This document shows positions 1 to 9,597 of a DNA stretch of 37,580 nucleotides, piece after piece. A program made the translations under genes and the position numbers. The first letter of the stretch is position 1. Each line of letters starts with the position of its first letter. The notes below the pieces were generated by a model, which worked only from the letters and a program-made list of their open reading frames with translations, was not told the DNA's origin and ran no database searches. Source of the DNA: Vermiphilus sp. (GTDB lineage: Bacteria; Ratteibacteria; UBA8468; B48-G9; DTJG01); contig DYKA01000007.1 in assembly GCA_020722805.1 (NCBI GenBank), positions 1 to 37,580 on the forward strand, read 5' to 3'.

Positions 1-8
1 GGGGGACT

Positions 9-1022
9 ATGACAGAGAGACAACGGATGTTGAAATGTATTGAGCTAAAAGGGGATGGTGAAATATTTTCAAGGGTCTCAATTGCATGGACTGTATGGGA
101 GAAGAATATTGACTTTTTTGAAAAGATAAAAGCAAGATGTCCTCATGTAAAGGTTTTTGCCGGGAAAGATGAAACGCGGCGTGCAGGCAACAAAATAAGG
201 GACAAATGGGGGTGCCTGTGGATTTATCCACTTGATTACCTTGATGGTCAGGTTATTGAACATCCGCTTGATGACTGGTCAAAACTTGACGCATATACTG
301 CACCGGATCCTGAGAAGTATACTGACTGGGAAAGGGTAAAAAAGGAAGTCAGGGAAACAAAAGAAAAAGGAATTCTTGCTGGAGGTGGCCTTGACCACGG
401 TTTTTTCTTTTTGCTTCTGACATATCTTCGGGGTTATGAGAATGCAATGGTTGACTTTGCCGAAGACAATCCAAATCTCTACCGCCTGATAGGAATTATA
501 GAAGATTACTGGCTTGAGGTTGTGAAAAGATGGATCTCAACCGGTGTTGATATGATAGGCTTTGGAGATGACCTTGGTCTTCAGAACACACTACCAATCA
601 GTCCTTCTGCGTGGAGAAAATATATAAAACCATCCTATAAGAAATTTTTTATGCTTTGCAGGGAAAATAATGTTCATGCAGCACTTCATACAGATGGGTG
701 GGTTGTTGATATAATGGAGGATTTGATGGAGTGCGGGCTCAGTATGCTCAATCCGCAGGATGTTGTAAATGGGATTGATAATATTGCCAGAATTCTGAAA
801 GGAAAAATCTGTATAGACCTTGACATTGACAGACAGAATATTACATACTTCGGTACCCCCGAAGATGTTGACCAGCACATCCTCAACTGTGTGAAAAAAC
901 TTGGTTCAAAAAATGGCGGATTGTTTATGCAATTTGGCGCATATCCCGGTACGCCAGTTGAGAATATTGCCGCAGTTATTGAGGCGTTTGAAAAATATCA
1001 TGATTACTGGATAAAGAAATGA
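9..1022 (+). CDS. Uroporphyrinogen decarboxylase (UroD/MtaA/CmuA-like) family protein
   Basis: 337-aa ORF starting just inside the window. UroD-family pattern: HTDG in place of HxCG, LNPQDVV, and C-terminal GTPEDV...NGGLFMQFG...PVENIAAVIEA. Confidence 0.8.
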   Translation: MTERQRMLKCIELKGDGEIFSRVSIAWTVWEKNIDFFEKIKARCPHVKVFAGKDETRRAGNKIRDKWGCLWIYPLDYLDGQVIEHPLDDWSKLDAYTAPDPEKYTDWERVKKEVRETKEKGILAGGGLDHGFFFLLLTYLRGYENAMVDFAEDNPNLYRLIGIIEDYWLEVVKRWISTGVDMIGFGDDLGLQNTLPISPSAWRKYIKPSYKKFFMLCRENNVHAALHTDGWVVDIMEDLMECGLSMLNPQDVVNGIDNIARILKGKICIDLDIDRQNITYFGTPEDVDQHILNCVKKLGSKNGGLFMQFGAYPGTPVENIAAVIEAFEKYHDYWIKK

Positions 1023-2722
1023 AAAAGATTATGTCGCTCCTTATTCTGACCAGTATCACTCTTTTTGCAGGAAGCGATTTTGTTGAGCCGATCTTCAATC
1101 TGAATTCAATTGTTAATGACCCTCTTGAGGCAAGAATCTTAAGCACAACAAAAAAGGAAAATATCATCATTCAGGAGGTTGAATTTACAGGTGAAATATA
1201 TCAGGGAAAACCAGTGCGGATTTATGGAATTGTCGGATTTCCTGAAGGCGCAAACAAACTTCCCTGCATATTCTGGAGTCAGTCAGGAATGTCGCCCGCA
1301 AATACCGGGATGCCTGAATTATTCGCAAAAAGGGGATATGTCTGTATGTGTATCACGCTTCCACACTCAATCTGAAACCCTGGTACTAAATTTGACACAG
1401 AAAACCCTGAAAATGGAAACATGACGCATTATGCTATTGCGCAGATGAGGGCAATTACCTATCTATCCACGATACCTCAGGTTGATCCTGATAAAATCGG
1501 TATCGGCGGTTCTTCATACGGTGGATTTTTCTCAACCCTTATTGCTGGTGCTGATCCGAGAATAAAGTGCGGTATAGCATTTTTTGCTGGTGGAAACATG
1601 GCTCTCGGGACACATATTCCACAGTTCACCCGGCTTGAAACAATGAAGGATGTTGAAGTATGGAGCAAAACAATTGACCCTGCACTGAGACTCAAATACA
1701 GAAAGGTTTCATTCCTGTGGGGCGTTGCTGCTAATGACAACTGGTTTTACACAAATTCAATGGTGAAAACATATCAGGATTCAATTGGTGAAAAAAGGAT
1801 TGCCATTGTTCCTTTATGGGAACACGGTTTTCCGGAGGAGGTTGACGAAGAATTGTTTTCCTGGTTTGATGTGTACCTTAAACACACGAGAAAGCCGTAC
1901 AATGATGTTTCTTCGCTGAATATTCTGAAAAAGAATAACAGGATTTATGCTGAGTGGTCATTCTCAGGCGAAAACAAGGTGAAAAAAGCAGAACTTGTCA
2001 TAAGCTATGGAAAGATTTCTCCGTGGAGATGGTGGATACACAGAAATCATCTGATCTTTCCAGCAACACTGAACGGCAATACCGCAATCGCTGTAATTCC
2101 TGTCGTTGAGCCGGATATTGAGATGCTTGTTTACGGAAATATCATAGATGAAAACAATGTGCTTGTGTCCACTGTGCCTGTCGGAATAAAAGCATCTGAT
2201 TACGGCATAAGAAAAGCATACCATTCAAAAAGGTTCAATCTTTTCCAGTGGAAGATTCCTGATGATGAGACACAAAAAAATTTTACAAGGATGGGAATAT
2301 CAGAATACACGGTTGACCATGAGGTAAAAAGAAACAATCTCAGTTCATTAAGAGTAAATCCTCCATCTATGAAAAGGCATCAGGTAAGACTTAAGATCCA
2401 TCATGTTCCGGAACATTCACATATCCTTAAACTGTGGGTGAGGTCTGAGAAAAAAACAGAGATTACCTTTACTGTTAAAGGCATTGAATATCCTGATTTA
2501 GGGTCGGTTGTTGTCGGGTTGTTGAGTGGTAATGATGTTCAGTCTTCTGTGCCGGTTTTCACAGAGTCGGTAGAAGTCAAAAACTCATGGAAATTCATTG
2601 AATTGAAGTGCCCCTGGAACAATGAGGATATTGAGGGATATGAACTTGTCATTTCGGTAAAGGAACCTGTAAAATACTGGCTGAACAGCATTGCTTTTGA
2701 GCCGGTATGGAACAAAAAATAA
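1019..2722 (+). pseudogene. Secreted alpha/beta hydrolase (acetyl xylan esterase / dienelactone hydrolase-like), interrupted by one in-frame TGA at 1373-1375
   Basis: ORFs 1019-1375 and 1421-2722 are in the same frame (402 nt between starts). The frame is open from 1376 to 1421 (NPGTKFDTENPENGN). N-terminal signal peptide MKKIMSLLILTSITLFAG. Nucleophile elbow GIGGSSYGG lies after the TGA. Confidence 0.75.
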
Positions 2723-2733
2723 ATGGAGGAAAT

Positions 2734-3468
2734 ATGGCATTACAGTACTTTGTTAACAGCTGGATTTTCGGGGACTGCAGGATTGAAAGGATAATTGAAA
2801 GAGTTTCCCGGATTGGCTATGATGGAATAGAACTTGTCGGAGAACCAGATATCTACGATGGCAGAAAAATCAAAGAACTTGCATCCAGTTCAGGCATCAA
2901 AATATGCTCAATCTGCGGCATGTTTCCTGGACCAGATAAACATGATTTAAGGGCACTTGCTCATCCTGAAGAAGAACAAAGAAAAAAGGCAATCCATTAC
3001 ATAGAAAGATGTATTGACCTTGCTGTGGCAACAAATGCAAGAAGTGTGCTTGTTGTTCCTGGACTTGTAGGAAGGCCTGAGTTTTTCACTTCAAAACAAA
3101 AAATGGCAAAGGAGATTAACAATCCTTTTGTGAAAATAATGGGAGATACATTTCACATGCAAATAGAAGAAGCAGATGGAATACCTGAAGCAATCAGGCG
3201 TGCCACTGGCAGATGGCTTTATCATCTTCATGCTGCAGACAATACCCGGGAAGCACCGGGCCGCGGCACAATGAACTGGAGACATATCATACGCAGTTTA
3301 TACGACACTAATTATACAGGAGTGGTTTCCCTTGAACCACTTCCAAAAGGTGCATCCCCTTATAATGCGCGAACAGGTAGAATACCAGAAGAAAAACTTG
3401 ACGGAGAATTGTTTTTTGCGCTTTCTTATCTGAAACTTCAGGAACAGATTGTAAAGGACTTAGTATGA
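2734..3468 (+). CDS. Sugar phosphate isomerase/epimerase (xylose isomerase-like TIM barrel), apparently internally deleted
   Basis: Start at 2734 preferred over 2707 (GGAGG upstream; 2707 lies inside the previous gene). Motifs YDGIELVGEP, KIMGDTFHMQIEE, LYHLHAADN, GVVSLEP. Only about 244 aa, and the segment normally carrying the EPxNR strand is missing. Confidence 0.75.
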   Translation: MALQYFVNSWIFGDCRIERIIERVSRIGYDGIELVGEPDIYDGRKIKELASSSGIKICSICGMFPGPDKHDLRALAHPEEEQRKKAIHYIERCIDLAVATNARSVLVVPGLVGRPEFFTSKQKMAKEINNPFVKIMGDTFHMQIEEADGIPEAIRRATGRWLYHLHAADNTREAPGRGTMNWRHIIRSLYDTNYTGVVSLEPLPKGASPYNARTGRIPEEKLDGELFFALSYLKLQEQIVKDLV

Positions 3469-4127
3469 AAAATATGAGAAACCGGGTGTATGAGGCAAAC
3501 CTCCTTCTGCCAGAATACGGTCTTGTAGTTGGAACTCAGGGCAATGTAAGCGGCATGGACCGCAGGAGGGGTATTATCTACATAAAACCAAGTGGTGTTC
3601 CCTATGAGAAAATGAAACCAGCGGATATTGTCGGAATTGATGTCAACGGAAATGTTATAGAAGGCAAGTTGAAACCGTCTGTTGATTGGGTTCATCACGC
3701 CTTCATCTATGCTCATATGAAGGATGTTTGCGGGGTTGTCCATACCCATTCTCCCTATGCAACTGCTTTCGCTGCCGCCGGAATTCCCGTACCATGTTTG
3801 AGCACTGGTCAGGCAGATGTTTTTGGCGGGGAAATACCTATTACTGATTATGTTGATAACAGGGCTGATGGAATCGGAAGAGAAATTCTGAAACACAAAA
3901 GAAACGGATGTCCCGCGGTTATTCTCGGAAAACATGGCGTATTCAGTTTTGATGCTTCACCCGAAAAGGCGGTTTTTGCTGCTTTAATGGTAGAATATTT
4001 TGCGAAGATAAATCTGTTTGCTATTCTTATGGGACAGGCAAAAGGCATAAATGTTGAACCAATGACCTTGCCTGAGATAGAAAAATGGTACAAAAGGTAC
4101 CATGGCGGTGGCTATGGGCAGAAATGA
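3465..4127 (+). CDS. Class II aldolase / L-ribulose-5-phosphate 4-epimerase-like (AraD family)
   Basis: GTQGNVS, IKPSGVPYEKMKP, VVHTHSPYATAFA and a C-terminal HGGGYGQ tail typical of AraD-like proteins. Confidence 0.85.
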   Translation: MKNMRNRVYEANLLLPEYGLVVGTQGNVSGMDRRRGIIYIKPSGVPYEKMKPADIVGIDVNGNVIEGKLKPSVDWVHHAFIYAHMKDVCGVVHTHSPYATAFAAAGIPVPCLSTGQADVFGGEIPITDYVDNRADGIGREILKHKRNGCPAVILGKHGVFSFDASPEKAVFAALMVEYFAKINLFAILMGQAKGINVEPMTLPEIEKWYKRYHGGGYGQK

Positions 4128-4131
4128 ACAG

Positions 4132-5931
4132 TCATCCTTGATGCTGGTATGACCACAGCCTGGCGTAGAATCCGTTTTTTTCAAGAAGCTGGCTATGCGT
4201 TCCGATTTCCTCAATCCTGCCGTCTTTCAGCACAACAATCTTATCCATATTCTTCACAGTTGTGAGGCGATGTGCAACAAAAATCACGGTGCGATTCTGC
4301 ATCACGCTTTCAAGTGCCTGATGAAGTATTTTTTCTGACTGGCTATCAAGGGATGCTGTTACCTCGTCAAATGCAAGTATTGGAGGGTTTTTCAAAATAG
4401 CCCTGGCAAGACATATCAACTGTTTCTGCCCGCCAGAAAGTGTGTGGCCTCTTTCACCAACAACGGTTTCATATCCATCCTTCAGCTTATGCACAAATTC
4501 CGCAACCCTGCTTATGGATACTGCTCTCTGAAAATCTTCTTCAGTAAAATTCTCGCTGCCAAAACAGATATTGTTCCTTACAGTATCAGAAAAAATTATT
4601 GGTTCCTGCGTGACAAGTCCAATCTTGCTGCGCAGACTTCTGAGTGTGAAATTTCTAATATCAATGTCGTCAAACAGTACTTCTCCCTCAACCGGTTCAT
4701 ACAACCTGAGAAGAATGCTGACAAGCGAACTCTTGCCCACTCCCACAGGACCCACAATTCCAATTTTTTCTCCTACCCTGATATGAAGGGATATGTTTTT
4801 CAAAACAGGAACAGTATCATAGTTAAAACTGACATTGCTGAAGGTAATGCCTGACTTAATATCCGGGCATTCCATTGTTCCTGTATCAGAAACAGTCTGT
4901 TTTTCTTCAAAAATACTATATATCCTCGGTAGTGTTGAACTTGCCATATACATATAGGCAATTGAATTCATAATTGCCTTTGCCGGTCCAATCAATGACA
5001 CCAGCCCCGCAATGAACATGAACAGAAATCCAGATGAAAATTCATTATTCAGTACCTTTCCAACACCTATAAATATTATCAGTGCTCCACCGATTGTGGT
5101 AAGAAGTTCTGAAAAAGGGCTCACAAGGGATGTTCTTTTCATTATTGATACATTTGCGCGGAATATTGCCTCATTTTCCTTTGCAAACCTGTTCACAATG
5201 TTTTGTTCCTGGTTGTATGCCTTGATGATTGACTGCCCATATATGCTTTCATGAATTATGGTGCCAAGACTTGCCCATGTTGTCTGCAGTGTTTTTGTTA
5301 TCTTTCGCAATTTCCTGCTCAGGTTAAGTATAGGCAGTAACATCAAAGGGAATATTACGAGAGAAAGCATGGTTAACTTCCAGTCAATTACAAAGACAAT
5401 AGTCAAGAAAATTATTGCCTGAAATATATTCAGTATCAAAAGCGGAATCTCACGGGACAACACATGGTCAAGCATATTGATATCTATCAGGATCCTTGAT
5501 GTAAGTTCTCCTGTCTTTTTTCTTGCAAAAAACTCCATTGACAGATACTGTATTTTCTGGTAAATGAAAAACCTTATGTCTGCCAGAATTCTGTTTCCGA
5601 AGGTCCTCAGGAAATAGTTCTGATAATAGAATGTAATTCCCTTACAAATAACCATCACAATCAAGAATCCTATGGCTGCTTTCAGCAGTAGTGTCGGCTC
5701 CATCGCATTCAGATGCTCAACAAAAACTTTCAATACATGGATATCAGGCATGCTTTCCGGCATAACTATTGGTTTTCGTGCAAATATCCTGTCTATGAGT
5801 GGAACGATTGTTGTGATTGATGCGCCATTGAAAAATGTTGAAAGTATACTTGCAAAAAGGCCTATCCAGAAGTACCTGTATCGTATGGCCACATACCTGC
5901 GAAGTTTAAGATATTCTCTTATTATTTTCAT
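4132..5931 (-). CDS. msbA: ABC transporter, fused permease and ATP-binding protein, MsbA-like
   Basis: N-terminal TM domain followed by Walker A GPVGVGKSS, signature LSGGQKQ, Walker B ILAFDEVTASLD, and H-loop VAHRLTTV. Sits directly downstream of lpxB. Start at 5931 preferred over 5967. Confidence 0.8.
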   Translation of the reverse strand: MKIIREYLKLRRYVAIRYRYFWIGLFASILSTFFNGASITTIVPLIDRIFARKPIVMPESMPDIHVLKVFVEHLNAMEPTLLLKAAIGFLIVMVICKGITFYYQNYFLRTFGNRILADIRFFIYQKIQYLSMEFFARKKTGELTSRILIDINMLDHVLSREIPLLILNIFQAIIFLTIVFVIDWKLTMLSLVIFPLMLLPILNLSRKLRKITKTLQTTWASLGTIIHESIYGQSIIKAYNQEQNIVNRFAKENEAIFRANVSIMKRTSLVSPFSELLTTIGGALIIFIGVGKVLNNEFSSGFLFMFIAGLVSLIGPAKAIMNSIAYMYMASSTLPRIYSIFEEKQTVSDTGTMECPDIKSGITFSNVSFNYDTVPVLKNISLHIRVGEKIGIVGPVGVGKSSLVSILLRLYEPVEGEVLFDDIDIRNFTLRSLRSKIGLVTQEPIIFSDTVRNNICFGSENFTEEDFQRAVSISRVAEFVHKLKDGYETVVGERGHTLSGGQKQLICLARAILKNPPILAFDEVTASLDSQSEKILHQALESVMQNRTVIFVAHRLTTVKNMDKIVVLKDGRIEEIGTHSQLLEKNGFYARLWSYQHQG

Positions 5932-7060
5932 GTAATTTTTGTGAAATAAAGCCAGCAACCCTCGCACTTACATCCGGCTGTCCAAACATCATACGCAGCT
6001 GTTTCAGTGCCTCCATTTGCTTTCTTCTCTTTTCTCCCTGTTCAAAAACCTCACTGAATATCCTGATGAATTTATACCAGTTCACGTGCTGAATGAATTC
6101 CTCAACAATTCTTCTGCGGGCAATAATGTTTACGGGACTTGCATACTCACATTGTACTATAATTTTCGCGATTGCGTAATTAAGGGTATTCATTTTGTAA
6201 AAAACAATCATTGGAATCCCGAGAATTGCAAGTTCAAGATTCATCGTGCCGCTTGCTGTGAGTGCAACAAGTGATTTTTTTGCAAGTGTATGTGCAGAAC
6301 CCTTCCATATGGGCCAGTCAGTTTTTCTTTTTTCAAGTATTGATTTCAGAAATCTGTAAAGGTTTTCATCTGCACAGGATACAACAAAATTCACGCGTGG
6401 ATATTTTTTCCTTATCTTTTCTCCTGCCATTATCATCAAGGGCATGATATTTCTTATTTCTTCAGTGCGACTGCCCGGAAAAATTCCCACAACTGGACTG
6501 TCTTTCTCAATACCTGTCTTTTCCGAAAAATCATCAGAATTATTATTTTCGCAAACCAGGTCAACAACAGGATGCCCGAAGTAATACGAAGGTATGCTTT
6601 CTCTTTCATAAATTTGTTTCTCAAATGGAAATATTGTGATGACGGATTCAAAAAGATTTCTTATAAGAAAAATTCTCTGATAATTATGCGCCCAGATTTT
6701 TGGCGGGATGTAGTATATTTTTCTGAATTCTGTAAGTTTATCAGCAAGGGCAAGGTTAAAACCAGGATTATCTATGAAGACTATCAAACCAGGATTTTCT
6801 TTTTTTATTACCCTTGCACATTGTCTCAAAAATTTTATGTGCAGGCCCAGATTTCTTAATACCGAAGTAATTCCAAAATCTCCCGCAACTGGATTTTCTG
6901 CAATAATCCTGATACCTGTTGATTTCAGTTTGTGTCCACCTATTCCAGAAATCTCAAGGTCAGGAATAATTTTTTTTAGCCACATTGCAAGTAAGGCAGC
7001 ATACTGGTCACCAGAGATTTCGCCTGAAACAAGGACTATCTTTGAAATATGTTTTTCCAT
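5906..7060 (-). CDS. lpxB: Lipid-A-disaccharide synthase
   Basis: 384 aa with VSGEISGDQYAALL, GIGGHKLKSTGI, FIDNPGFNLALA, YYIPPKIWAH, YFGHPVVD, FPGSRTEEI and ALTASGTMNLELAI. Confidence 0.93.
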   Translation of the reverse strand: MEKHISKIVLVSGEISGDQYAALLAMWLKKIIPDLEISGIGGHKLKSTGIRIIAENPVAGDFGITSVLRNLGLHIKFLRQCARVIKKENPGLIVFIDNPGFNLALADKLTEFRKIYYIPPKIWAHNYQRIFLIRNLFESVITIFPFEKQIYERESIPSYYFGHPVVDLVCENNNSDDFSEKTGIEKDSPVVGIFPGSRTEEIRNIMPLMIMAGEKIRKKYPRVNFVVSCADENLYRFLKSILEKRKTDWPIWKGSAHTLAKKSLVALTASGTMNLELAILGIPMIVFYKMNTLNYAIAKIIVQCEYASPVNIIARRRIVEEFIQHVNWYKFIRIFSEVFEQGEKRRKQMEALKQLRMMFGQPDVSARVAGFISQKLHENNKRIS

Positions 7061-7071
7061 TTAACAGGATT

Positions 7072-8403
7072 TTATTTTTCTGCCAGCAGTTCAGGAATCA
7101 ATCGGCCGGACGCCTTCAACAACTGATAATGGGCTATTTGATAGTCATACAATGCCTGATAATAAATACTCCTTGCCTGAAAAAGATATGTTTGCGCATC
7201 AATCACATCTGTTGTGGTTGCCATCCCTTCCCTTTTCAAAGTTTCCGTAACCCTGAGATTTTCCTGCGCGTCCTCAACGGCTTTTTCCATTACATGTATC
7301 CTGTTTTCAGCGGATGAGAGGTTCAGGTACGCAGAATCCACTTCAAGAAGGATAAGATTTGTAAGTTTCTGTTTTTGCGTTTCTATCTGGGAAATCTGAG
7401 AATCAATTGCATTCATTTTGTTTCTTGTGCTGTGCCAGTTCCAGATATCAATGTTTACCGTAATCAGACCACTAAGTGTCTGATACCAATCATTGAGACC
7501 TGTGGCGGTTCCTTTTTCATCCTTCCAGTTAAGAATAAATGCCACCTGCGGATAATATCGCGATCTTGTGATATCTTTTGCAAGGGACAAACCTGTGAGC
7601 GTTCTTTCAATCTGATTCAGTTCTTCTCTGTTTTTCAGGGCAATATCCTTCCACTCCTGTAACTTTTTCTCTTTGTTTTGAAATGTAAGTATATCCTGAA
7701 GATTAATCTCTCTATCCAGCGGAAGACTCAGAATTGTCTTGAACTGCTGTTTTGCAAGATTAAGATTGTTTTCCGTTTCAATAAGTTTCTGTTTTGCGTC
7801 AGCGAGTGCAACCTCGGTTTTAAGGATATCTGCCTTTGTAGCAAGCCCTGCATCAAAAAGCTTTTTAACATTGGAAAGATGTGTCTGCCTTTGATTTACA
7901 AGGATTTCGGCAGCAGAAAACAGATTTGATGCCTTCAGGATTAAAAAATACGTGTGAACGACATCCATACAAACCCCTTCATCCGTTATTCTTTTTTCGC
8001 CTTCAGTAATTTTCAATTCCTCCTTTTTCAATTTATATTGAGAAGAGAGAGCGCCACCAGTAAAAATTGGCTGTGTGATGGTTATCTGCATGTTGTAGAT
8101 GTCTGTTTTGTTCATTTCAATCTTCATCGGCATGCCAGGAACTGAAATTGATGGGGTTCTGTCAAGTTTTGTGTATGCGAAAGAACCTGTGATTGACGGG
8201 AAAAATTCTGTGCGGGCATCCTTTTCTTCCCATTGTTTTTGCATAATCTTTTGCTCTGAACTTTTTATATCAAGATTTTGTTTCAGGGCGATCCGCACAC
8301 TTTCCTGAAGGGTGAGTATCTTTTCTGGTTCACCTGAAGCAGCGCTGGAAAAAAACATCAAAGATAAAACATATGCCCAGATTATCAATCTTTTTATAGA
8401 CAT
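7072..8403 (-). CDS. TolC family outer membrane efflux protein
   Basis: 443 aa with a signal peptide. LTLQESVRIALKQN at the N-terminus and two TolC-like coiled-coil repeats (ITQPIFTGGAL, LFDAGLATKADILKTE, REGMATTTDVIDAQ). Confidence 0.9.
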   Translation of the reverse strand: MSIKRLIIWAYVLSLMFFSSAASGEPEKILTLQESVRIALKQNLDIKSSEQKIMQKQWEEKDARTEFFPSITGSFAYTKLDRTPSISVPGMPMKIEMNKTDIYNMQITITQPIFTGGALSSQYKLKKEELKITEGEKRITDEGVCMDVVHTYFLILKASNLFSAAEILVNQRQTHLSNVKKLFDAGLATKADILKTEVALADAKQKLIETENNLNLAKQQFKTILSLPLDREINLQDILTFQNKEKKLQEWKDIALKNREELNQIERTLTGLSLAKDITRSRYYPQVAFILNWKDEKGTATGLNDWYQTLSGLITVNIDIWNWHSTRNKMNAIDSQISQIETQKQKLTNLILLEVDSAYLNLSSAENRIHVMEKAVEDAQENLRVTETLKREGMATTTDVIDAQTYLFQARSIYYQALYDYQIAHYQLLKASGRLIPELLAEK

Positions 8404-8450
8404 AGTATTTACCTGGAAATTTACTGAAAATTCAGGATTTTCAATGTTTT

Positions 8451-8478
8451 ATTCTATACCATTGTTAGGTTTTGTCAA
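8451..8478 (-). promoter_or_regulatory. Candidate sigma70-type promoter for the tolC-lpxB-msbA-like operon
   Basis: On the minus strand: TTGACA - 16 nt - TAGAAT, upstream of the ATG at 8403. Confidence 0.5.
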
Positions 8479-8874
8479 TGTGTATTTAAGTTGAGCCTCA
8501 CGGGCATAGCGGGTGGTTTTCTGCGAAGCCAGGTAAATAGATATCAACAAGAAGGAAAAAAAGGAAAGGTATTTTATCCTGCAGTGTGGGGATGGGAGCA
8601 AACAACACCTTTTCAACTTGGAAGGTAGACACTAAAGATATATATAATAAAGGTACACTTGGAACAGATAATTGCACACAGAACATTTTTAACAAGATAA
8701 AAGCAGATTAAGATTTTTGGGATAGATAACAATAAAATCGCTCCTAATTTGGTTCTTATCCCAAGGTTGGTAATCTGTGTAACTATTACAAGATGCAAAA
8801 AAGCAAAGCAGAAAGTTCTTCAATCCAATTTGTATATTCTGACAGGATGGTTTATCATTTTACACTGAAAAGAG

Positions 8875-9112
8875 ATGAATAAAAGTGTAATCAAAAAAAA
8901 GATATACTATTATGATACTGACGCGGGCGGCGTGGTCTATTATGCAAATTATTTGAGGCACTTTGAAGAAGGAAGAACCCAATTTCTTGAGGAAAGGGGT
9001 ATTTTCACTGTTTTGTTGTTGCAAAGGCAGAGATTGAGTGAATGAAAAAATGAAACCGATCAGGATTCCTGAGCAGATAAAAAAACTAATGGCGGAGATT
9101 ACCCATGAATAA
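8875..9112 (+). pseudogene. YbgC/4-hydroxybenzoyl-CoA thioesterase (hotdog) relic with the middle missing
   Basis: A 56-codon ORF encodes MNKSVIKKKIYYYDTDAGGVVYYANYLRHFEEGRTQFLEERGIF. Then comes VAKAEIE, and in another frame VNEKMKPIRIPEQIKKLMAEITHE*, which resembles the C-terminal tail of the family. Confidence 0.7.
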
Positions 9113-9587
9113 AAAAATACTCGTTGTTTTTTATTCAAGAACAGGAACAACAAGAAAAATTGCTCAGGAGATTTCAAATACTCTGTCATGTGATATTGAA
9201 GAAATCGTTGATTTGAAAAGCCGTGCTGGAATTAAAGGCTTTATGGTAGGTGGTAAAGATGCAATGAGAAGAAACCTCACTGAAATAAAACCAGTTGAAC
9301 GAACCCCATCTGATTATGACATTGTTATCATCGGAACTCCTGTCTGGGCATCAAATATGACACCTGCAATTAGAACATACATCACATACAACAGGAACAA
9401 ATTCAAGGATATCGCTTTTTTCTGCACAACAGGTGGAACAGGCATTGAAAGGACTTTTATTGAAATGGAAGTAGCATGTGATAAAAAACCTATTGCTACT
9501 TTTGCTGTAACTGCCTCTCAGGTGAAAAAGAATATCTATCAAGGATTTAATGAATTTATTGAAAAAATAAAAAAGCACGACAGATAA
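9105..9587 (+). CDS. Flavodoxin family protein
   Basis: 160 aa. N-terminal FMN phosphate-binding loop ILVVFYSRTGTTRKIA, then YDIVIIGTPVWASNMTPAIRTYI and FFCTTGGTG. Confidence 0.88.
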   Translation: MNKKILVVFYSRTGTTRKIAQEISNTLSCDIEEIVDLKSRAGIKGFMVGGKDAMRRNLTEIKPVERTPSDYDIVIIGTPVWASNMTPAIRTYITYNRNKFKDIAFFCTTGGTGIERTFIEMEVACDKKPIATFAVTASQVKKNIYQGFNEFIEKIKKHDR

Positions 9588-9597
9588 GGAGGGAATT

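Noticed and set aside
1373-1420. Selenocysteine insertion at the in-frame TGA of the esterase
   Set aside because: The position is not a recognised catalytic redox site, no convincing bacterial SECIS hairpin is visible in the 40 nt downstream, and this fold uses Ser/Asp/His. A nonsense mutation or base error is simpler.
2707-2733. Start of the sugar isomerase at ATG 2707
   Set aside because: It lies within the upstream gene with no SD. ATG 2734 has GGAGG at proper spacing and gives the expected N-terminus MALQYFVNSW.
4444-4854. Plus-strand ORFs within the ABC transporter gene (4444-4854, 4571-4786, 5012-5254)
   Set aside because: Shadows of the minus-strand MsbA-like gene, whose Walker and signature motifs are intact.
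8490-8560. Cobalamin or c-di-GMP riboswitch suggested by GCGAAGCCAGG
   Set aside because: Only one short box matches. The other conserved boxes and pairings are not visible, and the downstream genes (thioesterase relic, flavodoxin) do not fit clearly.
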